This document shows positions 1 to 6,823 of a stretch of DNA of 18,451 nt, piece after piece. Each line of letters starts with the position of its first letter. Positions within the stretch are counted from its first letter, which is position 1. The notes below the pieces were generated by a model. The model was not told where the DNA came from and searched no databases. It saw nothing but the letters and a program-made list of their open reading frames with translations. Source of the stretch: DATESZ01 sp035283845. GTDB taxonomy: Bacteria; Desulfobacterota; Syntrophia; Syntrophales; JACQWR01. The stretch is from the NCBI GenBank assembly GCA_035283845.1, contig DATESZ010000178.1, positions 1 through 18,451 of the forward strand, written 5' to 3'. A program made the translations under genes and the position numbers.

Positions 1-38
1 TATGTCGATGCCCTGGTTTTTTCAAAGACTGTTGTTTA

Positions 39-1001
39 TTAAGGACTATTCTTTTGCTGATAAATATTCCGCAAAGTGGAATCGCTCTTGAACCACTCCA
101 CCACTCTACGAAGGCCCTGTTCAAGGGTATATGTTGGTTGCCAGCCTAATGCTTTCCGTATTTTTTGACTATCGGCAACCCAGCTTCCCGTGTCCCACTT
201 GCGGTCCGGTATGGAACCCCAGCGCGGCTCAACATCGATTTTCATAATCTTTCCGGCAGAGTCGACAATCTCAGCGATAGAAGTTTGGATGCCGGTCCCC
301 ACGTTATAGACAATACCGGGTTCCTGCCCGGCTTTACGGGCAGCCAAAAGATAGGCCTCGACAACATCCTCTATGAATACAAAGTCATGCATAACCCCTG
401 GATTTACCAGGGGCGGTAATTTTCCTGCCAGGCCTTCCCTGACCAAGGTGGGAATGAGGCGTCCGGGATCCTCAAAGGGACCGTATACGGAGTAAAGACG
501 GAGCGTCGGTATATGCATCCCCCTGCTTTGCCCCGTATAGCGGCAAAACATCGTTGCTGATGCCTTTGTTACGGCATAGTGGCTGTTTGGTTCCAGGCAG
601 GCGCTTTCCTCAGGGGGGTGATCCTTATACCCATATTCCGAAGAAGTGCCGGTATTCACAAATGATTCAAAGCCCGTTTTCAGACAGGCCTCCACCAGGT
701 TTATCGTCCCTGTAATATTTGTCTGAACCATCTGAAGAAGATCCTTTTGCCAGGAATAGGCGCCATACACGGCCAGGTGGAATATCCATTCCGGCTTTAT
801 CTCACTGACAACAACGTCAAGGGCGTTGCCATCCGTCAAGTCTGTCTCGTGGAGAGAGACTTTAGAATAGATATCCTTGATACGCCACGAATTGCACCCC
901 CGGCGAACGAGAAGATGAATTTCGTGACCCTCTTCCACCAGACGGCGTGTCAGATTGGCGCCGACAAACCCTGTCGCGCCGGTAACAATAACGCGCTTCA
1001 T
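39..1001 (-). CDS. NAD(P)-dependent extended SDR nucleotide-sugar epimerase/dehydratase
   Basis: This cytoplasmic sugar-nucleotide enzyme probably epimerises, dehydrates or reduces a nucleotide-activated sugar; the exact substrate cannot be read from sequence. Counting from the Met at 1001, the N-terminal Rossmann fingerprint GATGFVG covers residues 8-14. The catalytic Ser lies in TGTSSEYG (about 117-124) and the Tyr-x3-Lys pair is Y142 and K146. At 320 aa it has normal length for an extended SDR. Two starts are plausible. Position 1001 begins directly at the first beta strand and has a GAGAGG ribosome site. Position 1019 adds six residues and also has an upstream GGAG. I prefer 1001. It is the last gene of the minus-strand operon, about 45 bp after the methyltransferase. 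Its company suggests a role in making a modified sugar for a glycan. Family certain, substrate unknown. Confidence 0.93.
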   Translation of the reverse strand: MKRVIVTGATGFVGANLTRRLVEEGHEIHLLVRRGCNSWRIKDIYSKVSLHETDLTDGNALDVVVSEIKPEWIFHLAVYGAYSWQKDLLQMVQTNITGTINLVEACLKTGFESFVNTGTSSEYGYKDHPPEESACLEPNSHYAVTKASATMFCRYTGQSRGMHIPTLRLYSVYGPFEDPGRLIPTLVREGLAGKLPPLVNPGVMHDFVFIEDVVEAYLLAARKAGQEPGIVYNVGTGIQTSIAEIVDSAGKIMKIDVEPRWGSIPDRKWDTGSWVADSQKIRKALGWQPTYTLEQGLRRVVEWFKSDSTLRNIYQQKNSP

Positions 1002-1046
1002 GTTCTTGCCTCTCTCCATTAACGCACTCCAATGATGATAAAAATT

Positions 1047-1976
1047 TTATTGCGAACCGGCATAAGCAGGTTTTTGTGCCGCTATATAGAGATTCCCCAA
1101 GGGAATGGATATGCGAATACGTCCGCCGGACGTGATCCTCAGCAAATACAGCAGGGCCCGTTTCAGACCCTTTGATATGGGCGCCATCCGGGCCAGGTAT
1201 TGGAGCGTGTAGGTATTCCTTACGGAACCGGAATTTACGACCTTAAAACCATGCGCTACGAGCAGACGGGTCAGCGTGGCCGGGCTGAATAAATAAGTAT
1301 GTTCAATGTCAATAATGGGACTCCGGTCTTTGAGCAACTTCGCTGATATGGATTCAACGTTGTGACTAATAATCAGAATAAGTCCCCCGGGTCTGAGCAG
1401 TTTATAACATTCGTCAAGAATAACCCCGGGCTCAGGCAGATGATCTATCACCTGAAATAAACAGATAATTTCAAAATGTTCCGGGCCAAAGATTCCGGGC
1501 CGCATGGTATCGCATATAATTTTCTCGCGTACGATCGGGGAGGCACTTTCCACGGCGATACGGCTTGATTCAATCCCTTGCACAGGATGGTACCCCTGAG
1601 ACAATGCCTCTTCAAGAAAAAATCCGTTGCCGCAGCCAATCTCCAGTAGGGCGCCCTTTCGTGTCTGGTGAGGGGCTGTGCCGGCGAGATAGCGTCCATA
1701 AGTTGCCCGGATGTTGTCTGCCTCGCCTTCATACTCAAATGAACTCTGTGCATATAGCTCTGCCAGGACATGGGAGTCCAAAACAGGATCCGAACGCACC
1801 AGGCCGCAGGTATGACATTTCACGATGCGGTAATGAACTCCGTCCGGCACACGGCGGGCGGAAAAGGTGGCGGCGCAGAAGGAGCGATGATCAAAGGTAG
1901 CCGGATATAGCTCTGCCGCATTTTCTGACCTATGGCAGATGGCGCAACGCGTGGGGCGTATCGCAACGGCAGACAT
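1047..1976 (-). CDS. Class I SAM-dependent methyltransferase with N-terminal zinc-ribbon-like segment
   Basis: This is a predicted soluble methyltransferase of 309 aa. Two CxxC pairs (C11/C14 and C54/C57) form a probable zinc ribbon ahead of the Rossmann domain. Motif I is LLEIGCGNG (about 110-118), followed by the acidic residue of motif II in GIESS (E136). A post-core segment FQVIDHLPEPG (about 174-184) and LLRPGG (about 193-198) match the Methyltransf_11/23-type fold. This architecture is common in sugar C- or O-methyltransferases and in methyltransferases of polysaccharide clusters. The start codon overlaps the stop of the upstream GT2 gene in a TAATG junction, and AAGGGG lies about 8 nt upstream. 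That implies translational coupling. The substrate is probably a sugar or a glycan intermediate, inferred only from the neighbours. Residues after about 250 are less typical. Confidence 0.9.
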   Translation of the reverse strand: MSAVAIRPTRCAICHRSENAAELYPATFDHRSFCAATFSARRVPDGVHYRIVKCHTCGLVRSDPVLDSHVLAELYAQSSFEYEGEADNIRATYGRYLAGTAPHQTRKGALLEIGCGNGFFLEEALSQGYHPVQGIESSRIAVESASPIVREKIICDTMRPGIFGPEHFEIICLFQVIDHLPEPGVILDECYKLLRPGGLILIISHNVESISAKLLKDRSPIIDIEHTYLFSPATLTRLLVAHGFKVVNSGSVRNTYTLQYLARMAPISKGLKRALLYLLRITSGGRIRISIPLGNLYIAAQKPAYAGSQ

Positions 1977-2953
1977 TACAGTTCCCCTTTATCCGTTCTC
2001 TTCTCTTGGGGATGATTGAAAAAGCTTTCAACGATATAGGGCGGCCGCCGTTTCACCTCATCGTAGATATGCGCCAGGTAGGAACCGATGATGCCCAGAC
2101 AGAGCAACTGCACTCCTCCCATGAACAGGATCAGCAGAATTAAGGTTGTGAAACCCCGTGGGGCAAGGTCCGGGTAAAAAAGACGCAGGGTGAGCTGTGC
2201 TGCCATCAGGACAAGAGATACCAACACCGTTACCAGCGCCAGCCAGGTAATAAAATCAAGGGGAACGTAGGAAAAAGAAAAAATGGCTTTCCGCGCCCAC
2301 CCCAGGTTCTTAATCAGCGAGTTCGTGGTCCGTCCGAAGGCACGTTCCGGCCGAATATAAGGCACTCCGGTCTGCTTAAAGCCCACCCACGCCCTGAGTC
2401 CGCGTAAAAAGCGGTTGTTCTCTGGCAGGCTGTTAAGCGCATTCACTACGCGCCGGTCAATAAGAGAGAAGTCGCCTGCATCCAAGGGGATAGACAGGTA
2501 AGATACCCTCCGGAAGAGACGATAAAAGGCCTTATAGGCAAGTTGCATAAATTTGTTTGCTTCGCGCTTTACCCGGGCGCCGTATACAACATCATAACCT
2601 TCTTTCCATTTTTCGTAGAAAGATTCGATCAGCTCCGGCGGGTCCTGCAGGTCGCCGTCCAGCAAAATGACCGCATCCCCGGACGCAATTTGCATGCCGC
2701 TCGTAAAGGCGCTTTGGGAGCCGAAATTGCGGGCATGATTGATCACGATGACCTTTTTATCCCGGAGCGCTAATTCTGTCAGGACTTCTTTCGCATTATC
2801 AGGGCTGCAATCATTCACAAAGATGATCTCGTAGTCCACGCCAATCTTCTGAAAAACGGCGGTCAGACGGTCGTGCATCACCGGCACGGCCGGCGCGTCA
2901 CGATAACAGGCGATTACGGCACTGATCTTCTTCCGCTTGCCATTGTCCATCAT
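1976..2953 (-). CDS. GT2 glycosyltransferase, polyprenyl-phosphate sugar synthase type (GtrB/ArnC/DPM1-like)
   Basis: Members of this family transfer a sugar from a nucleotide donor to undecaprenyl (polyprenyl) phosphate at the cytoplasmic face of the inner membrane. The N-terminal GT-A domain starts at ISAVIACYRD (about 10-19). It contains VNDCSPD (about 46-52), the metal-binding DxD in LLDGDLQDPPE (D99 and D101), and an NNRFLRG segment typical of the DPM1/GtrB group. Two C-terminal membrane spans follow, at roughly residues 230-255 and 265-292, ending in DEVKRRPPYIV. The length of 325 aa is normal. The start is a double ATG with AAGGGA upstream, 4 bp after the transketolase C-subunit stop. 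The product would be a lipid-linked sugar donor for GT-C enzymes such as those encoded further along this window. The sugar identity is unknown. Confidence 0.94.
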   Translation of the reverse strand: MMDNGKRKKISAVIACYRDAPAVPVMHDRLTAVFQKIGVDYEIIFVNDCSPDNAKEVLTELALRDKKVIVINHARNFGSQSAFTSGMQIASGDAVILLDGDLQDPPELIESFYEKWKEGYDVVYGARVKREANKFMQLAYKAFYRLFRRVSYLSIPLDAGDFSLIDRRVVNALNSLPENNRFLRGLRAWVGFKQTGVPYIRPERAFGRTTNSLIKNLGWARKAIFSFSYVPLDFITWLALVTVLVSLVLMAAQLTLRLFYPDLAPRGFTTLILLILFMGGVQLLCLGIIGSYLAHIYDEVKRRPPYIVESFFNHPQEKRTDKGEL

Positions 2954-2957
2954 ATGC

Positions 2958-3896
2958 TTATCCCTTGTGTGAACCCATCTCTCGCAGAGCAGTCACGGCT
3001 CTATCAGCAATCATCCTGCTGGAAAGCCCGTATTTATCGTACAGGCAACACTGGCTTCCCACAAAACCATCCATTTGTTCTTCTATGCCGCAGCGCACCA
3101 GTTTACACCGGACTCCCGATTCGGCAATTACTTCCGATACCATAGACCCGAGACCGCCTGCTATATAATGAGCTTCAACTGTTAATGCCAGCCTATATCC
3201 CGAGAGTGAATCTCTCAGATCATCCAGCGGGGGCGGGCTTATGCTTGCCACCACCATCATGGCAGCGCCGATACCCTGATTTTCCAGATCTTTGATGGCC
3301 TTGTAAGCCTCACCGGCTATCGCTCCCATGGCAATAATTAAGATATCCCTCCCCTTACCGATGTATTTGGCACGTCCCAGCTCAAAATATCCGTTAAGTT
3401 CAGGGACGATCGCTTTATCATCTTTACTTAAACGATAATATATCGGTCCCGGCAAATGGCTTGTCTTCAGAAAGGCGGAACGCGCCTGTTCGTAGTCCGC
3501 AGGGGTTACGATAGTAATGCCCGGCTGAACGCGGAGGACGCCAACGTCATCGTGCCCGTAATGAGAAATTCCGTCATAGCCATAATCCAGACCGCCGCCC
3601 ATGCCGACAATACGCACGGGCAGATGATGGGCAATCGGGCCATTCCGTATAAACTCATAAGGTCTTAATACGGCAAAAGGAACGATAGAATAGGCAAAGG
3701 GCACAAAACCGGCTTCGGCAAGACCCGTCGCCAGGCCGATCATGTTCTGTTCAGCAATCCCCACGTTGAAAAAACGTTTGGGAAATTTTTCCGCAAATGG
3801 TTCCAGCGCCATATAACCCAGATCTGATGTCAACAATAAAATCCGTTCATCCCGCTCCGCCAATTCTATCAAGGTTTTAATAAATGTATTTCTCAT
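2958..3896 (-). CDS. Transketolase, C-terminal subunit (pyrimidine-binding plus C-terminal domains)
   Basis: This is the second half of a split thiamine-diphosphate transketolase (312 aa). The catalytic glutamate that activates the cofactor is E49 in FNVGIAEQN. A typical LRPYEFIRN segment (about 77-85) follows, then the active-site loop GGGLDYGYDGISHYGHDD (about 100-117). The C-terminal domain follows from about residue 190. It must assemble with the N-terminal subunit encoded immediately upstream. The two genes overlap by 4 bp (ATGA), and a GAGG ribosome site sits about 7 nt before this start. Transketolases move two-carbon ketol units between sugars. Split versions occur in archaea and in some bacterial polysaccharide and antibiotic clusters. 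Here it sits between its partner and a GT2 gene, which points to specialised sugar synthesis more than to the central pentose-phosphate pathway. Family certain, substrate unknown. Confidence 0.95.
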   Translation of the reverse strand: MRNTFIKTLIELAERDERILLLTSDLGYMALEPFAEKFPKRFFNVGIAEQNMIGLATGLAEAGFVPFAYSIVPFAVLRPYEFIRNGPIAHHLPVRIVGMGGGLDYGYDGISHYGHDDVGVLRVQPGITIVTPADYEQARSAFLKTSHLPGPIYYRLSKDDKAIVPELNGYFELGRAKYIGKGRDILIIAMGAIAGEAYKAIKDLENQGIGAAMMVVASISPPPLDDLRDSLSGYRLALTVEAHYIAGGLGSMVSEVIAESGVRCKLVRCGIEEQMDGFVGSQCCLYDKYGLSSRMIADRAVTALREMGSHKG

Positions 3897-4681
3897 TTTT
3901 CAACCTCAATATCATCCATGGCCTGCCGATATTCCTCATCAGACATGGGCCAGTAATGCCATTTAATCTGATGCTCCATAAAAGACACCCCTTTACCGGA
4001 AACTGTGTTGGCAATGATAACGTGAGGTGGACCGGAGGTCGTGTTCAGCGCAGCAATTTTCACCGTTAATTCCTTTACATTGTGTCCATCCGCTTCCTGC
4101 GCATCCCAACCAAATGCCTTCCAGCGTTCAATCATGGGATGAAGATTCAACACCTGATCCGTGTATCCGAAGGCCTGTTGTCCGTTTAAATCAATGATTA
4201 CAATCAGATTGGAAAGATTGTGATGGGCGGCAAACATAACCGCCTCCCATATTGATCCCTCATTGCATTCGCCATCGCTCAAGAGAACGAATATGCGGCG
4301 TTGAGAAAGTTGCAGGCGCGCTGCCAAAGCCGCTCCTGCTCCATAGGTTAAACCCTGACCGAGCGATCCCGTACAAAAATCTATGCCCTTCACTTTACAT
4401 TCCGGGTGAACGCCCAACAAGCTGTCATCAGAGCAGTATTTGTCGAGTTCCTCCTCTTTTAACCATCCTTTCAAATAAAGCGCCGCGTAAAGAGCCAAGG
4501 CCGCATGTCCATTGGAGAGAATAAACCGGTCGCGGTCCGGATGCCCCGGGTCAGGGATCATTAGTGCTGAACCATACAAGGCAGAAATTACATCGGCAAC
4601 AGACAAAGCGGAGCCAATATGGCCCACCCTGGCACGCTTCGCCTGCTGAAGAATTATACGCCTGATCTGCACTGATTGCAT
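3893..4681 (-). CDS. Transketolase, N-terminal (thiamine-diphosphate-binding) subunit
   Basis: This 262-aa protein is the N-terminal half of a split transketolase and the first gene of the minus-strand operon. Recognisable landmarks are GHIG (about 20-23; usual form GHPG), SNGHA (56-60) and TGSLGQG (104-110). The diphosphate/metal site runs from SDGECNEG (135-142) to DLNGQQ (about 164-169), with N166 as the second metal ligand. The start has GAGGCG about 7 nt upstream. The two halves add up to about 574 aa, somewhat shorter than a typical single-chain transketolase. The overlap with the C-subunit gene is a clean ATGA, and each gene has its own ribosome site, so this is a true two-gene arrangement and not a recent frameshift. 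A perfect 8-bp palindrome lies 16-35 bp before the start and could regulate the operon. Confidence 0.95.
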   Translation of the reverse strand: MQSVQIRRIILQQAKRARVGHIGSALSVADVISALYGSALMIPDPGHPDRDRFILSNGHAALALYAALYLKGWLKEEELDKYCSDDSLLGVHPECKVKGIDFCTGSLGQGLTYGAGAALAARLQLSQRRIFVLLSDGECNEGSIWEAVMFAAHHNLSNLIVIIDLNGQQAFGYTDQVLNLHPMIERWKAFGWDAQEADGHNVKELTVKIAALNTTSGPPHVIIANTVSGKGVSFMEHQIKWHYWPMSDEEYRQAMDDIEVEK

Positions 4682-4696
4682 ATATATCGCCTCGAG

Positions 4697-4716
4697 ATGA
4701 ATAAGTAATTATTCAT
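4697..4716. promoter_or_regulatory. Perfect palindrome upstream of the transketolase operon
   Basis: ATGAATAA and TTATTCAT form perfect 8-bp arms around a 4-bp spacer (GTAA), 16-35 bp before the transketolase N-subunit start. The position fits an operator or a short leader hairpin. A second perfect pair, ATCCCTTG (4729-4736) and CAAGGGAT (4768-4775), lies further upstream in the same 170-bp divergent spacer. I could not place a convincing -35/-10 pair here. The regulatory role is inferred from symmetry and position only. Confidence 0.35.
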
Positions 4717-4798
4717 AACATAAATCATATCCCTTGAATAGCTGATTAAATGAAGATATATCGTAAGCAAGGGATTTAAGCCAGCCGAAATTGTAAAA

Positions 4799-4839
4799 TC
4801 ACGGAGGAAAATTCACCCGTGACAGTAGTGCGAACTTAA
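4799..4839 (+). other. Leader hairpin and six-codon in-frame mini-ORF before the 645-aa membrane protein
   Basis: A GGAGG at 4803-4807 is followed by GTG at 4819 and an in-frame TAA at 4837-4839. This encodes six codons and lies in the same frame as the ATG at 4852. TCACGG (4799-4804) and CCGTGA (4817-4822) could pair as a 6-bp stem around most of this ribosome site and its start. It could be a translated leader, a remnant of a longer N-terminus, or chance. It is the best ribosome site in the spacer, yet the membrane-protein gene cannot use it directly. Confidence 0.25.
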
Positions 4840-4851
4840 CAGGCAACAACC

Positions 4852-6789
4852 ATGGAGCAACCCCATTTCTTAAGTAATACCGGTAGAACCATGAATATTT
4901 TCGAGTCCTTGCTGCTCGTCTGTGCAGTCTGCGGCATTTTTCATTCCCTGTACTTCCTGCTGGCACCGTTCATCTGGAGTCAAAACCTGCCGGTCAATCC
5001 TCAGGCAATTGCCCCCTGGATCCGGCCCTGGACTGATCAGCATGACGGTATAGAAATCTATGCGTTATATGCTCTGATGTTTGCCTGCCTGGCCGCATCC
5101 CAGGCGGCCGCCTGGTTCTGGAATCGGGTAACGGGCAGGGCCGCATACTCTGTCCTTGTGCTGCTGCTCGTGGCGGCAGCGTACCGTTATTTAGTCACCA
5201 TAGGCTTCCACCCGCCGGTGCACACCCTTGCCGCGAGAAGCATCCTGCTCATATTCAAACAGTCCGCGCAGACGGCGTGCATTATTGTGCCGATGACGAT
5301 TTTTCTGCTGGCCCTGCAGAAGCGGGTAAAAGAATGTTGGGTAAATACGGCAGTGCTGACGCTCCTTGTTCCCATCTGTTTCATTGCCGTACAGCCGATT
5401 TCATGGAAAGACTATTCGTTCGCATTGGCCCCGGCCCTGCGTTTGCTGCACGGCGCCGGACTTTCCGAAATATACTTTCAGTATGATCCCCTGTTGTCTC
5501 TGCCGGCGCTGGCATGGATCAAGCTGAAACTGGATCTGAACCTGTTCCAGGCGGTTGGCCAGGCATCATATCTTCTGTACATCTTTTCGATATTCTTGCT
5601 GGCGAGAAAACTGTATTCCGATAATAAACTCCCCTTCTTTTTTCTGATATCCCTGGTGCTGATCCGCATGTATGCCACTTTCGATGATCCCGTAAGGTCT
5701 TTCCAGGTTACCCCGCTGCGGCTGGATTGGTGGCTGCTGTTCCTGGCACTGGTGTACCGCTGGGGGCCCTATCACTGGAGTGCCGGCCTGTTTTGCGGCT
5801 TAATGATACTGGTGCATAAGAATTTCGGCGTCATTTACACGCTGGCCTATTTCCAATTGCTGTTCACCCTCTTTATTATTGACGGTTTTCAGGGCGAAGG
5901 GAGAACCAGCCTCGGGACATGGCGGGCGCTGCTCACCCACGCCTCGGGAAAACTCAGTCTCAATCTTGCGGCGATTGCCGCTGCCGGTGTGGCCAGCATT
6001 CTTCTGTTCAACGGGGTATATTCGGATAGCGTCTATTATTACCAAAAAATAGGGATAGGTTTTATCAGGATTGCCAGGGACTCTTTTTACTGGTATGCGC
6101 TGGTTGTCATATGCCTGTCGTTTATCCTGTGTCTCAGGCTGCGGGGAGCCTTGCCCAGGAAGTACCTGACCGCCTGCCTGCTATTGATCTATCTTGCCAT
6201 TGGAAATTCGATCTATTTTTTTGGCAGAAGCCATGAACACAACATATTACATATTTCCGGACCACTGCTGCTGCTGTTCTTTCTGTTGCTTGACCTGACA
6301 AAATACCTGACTGGCGAAGGAAACGATAATCCGGCAGCGCAATTTGCGAAGCGCAATCTGACCCTCATCCTGTCCGTTCTGTTTGTGCTCTTGATTATTG
6401 TCAGCTATGGCGACAGAATAACCGGAAAAGCCGTTCTTCAAGCCAGGAATGCAACGAATTTACAGTTGCATTATCCTTCGTTGAGACAGGATATGATTAG
6501 CGGGTATCTTAAGAAATTCAGGGCTCTGACCGGCAATAGTGAAAAGGTGTATTTTGCCTGTCGTTATATTGATGTGATTTTTTACTATTACGGCGGCTAT
6601 GCGCCGGTTGGATATTTCAACCCCTTCACGTCATGGATATTCACCAAAGATCTCGAATGGTTTTTACAGGATCTCCTTGATAAGGGGTATTTTATTGTTG
6701 TTGGCTCTGAAGATTCCAAGGAGGCGCTTTCCCGTCTTGCCTATAACAAAACCGGTATCATTGATAACTTTGTGATCCTCTGGAAATGA
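4852..6789 (+). CDS. Polytopic inner-membrane protein, probable GT-C-type glycosyltransferase of unknown specificity
   Basis: This 645-aa protein is strongly hydrophobic, with roughly 12 or more predicted membrane spans between residues 16 and 525 and a C-terminal extramembrane domain of about 110 residues. I do not recognise a named family with confidence. The general pattern resembles GT-C enzymes that use polyprenyl-linked sugars: many spans, acidic residues in an early loop (WKDYSF with D187; FQYDPLLSLPAL with D212), an FGRSHEHN segment near residue 460, and a soluble tail. The first four or so spans (about 16-180) look like an added N-terminal module. Start choice is uncertain. The ATG at 4852 has only AGG about 8 nt upstream, and an ATG at 4894 (Met15) begins at the first membrane span. 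It is transcribed alone, divergently from the transketolase operon and convergently with the TPR gene. Confidence 0.75.
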   Translation: MEQPHFLSNTGRTMNIFESLLLVCAVCGIFHSLYFLLAPFIWSQNLPVNPQAIAPWIRPWTDQHDGIEIYALYALMFACLAASQAAAWFWNRVTGRAAYSVLVLLLVAAAYRYLVTIGFHPPVHTLAARSILLIFKQSAQTACIIVPMTIFLLALQKRVKECWVNTAVLTLLVPICFIAVQPISWKDYSFALAPALRLLHGAGLSEIYFQYDPLLSLPALAWIKLKLDLNLFQAVGQASYLLYIFSIFLLARKLYSDNKLPFFFLISLVLIRMYATFDDPVRSFQVTPLRLDWWLLFLALVYRWGPYHWSAGLFCGLMILVHKNFGVIYTLAYFQLLFTLFIIDGFQGEGRTSLGTWRALLTHASGKLSLNLAAIAAAGVASILLFNGVYSDSVYYYQKIGIGFIRIARDSFYWYALVVICLSFILCLRLRGALPRKYLTACLLLIYLAIGNSIYFFGRSHEHNILHISGPLLLLFFLLLDLTKYLTGEGNDNPAAQFAKRNLTLILSVLFVLLIIVSYGDRITGKAVLQARNATNLQLHYPSLRQDMISGYLKKFRALTGNSEKVYFACRYIDVIFYYYGGYAPVGYFNPFTSWIFTKDLEWFLQDLLDKGYFIVVGSEDSKEALSRLAYNKTGIIDNFVILWK

Positions 6790-6823
6790 CCTGAAGGTCC
6801 CTGGTCCGGATTGAGCATAAATG

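Noticed and set aside
1..38. Partial gene at the left edge
   Set aside because: Only 38 bp follow the SDR stop codon on the minus strand; no start codon with a ribosome site or conserved frame can be assigned.
2958..4681. Transketolase genes as one gene broken by a frameshift
   Set aside because: The overlap is a clean ATGA, the second gene has its own GAGG site and start, both halves end at natural domain borders, and split transketolases are known.
6790..6823. Terminator between the convergent 645-aa and TPR genes
   Set aside because: The only symmetry is a 5-bp AGCAT/ATGCT stem with a 2-nt loop and no proper T run on either side.
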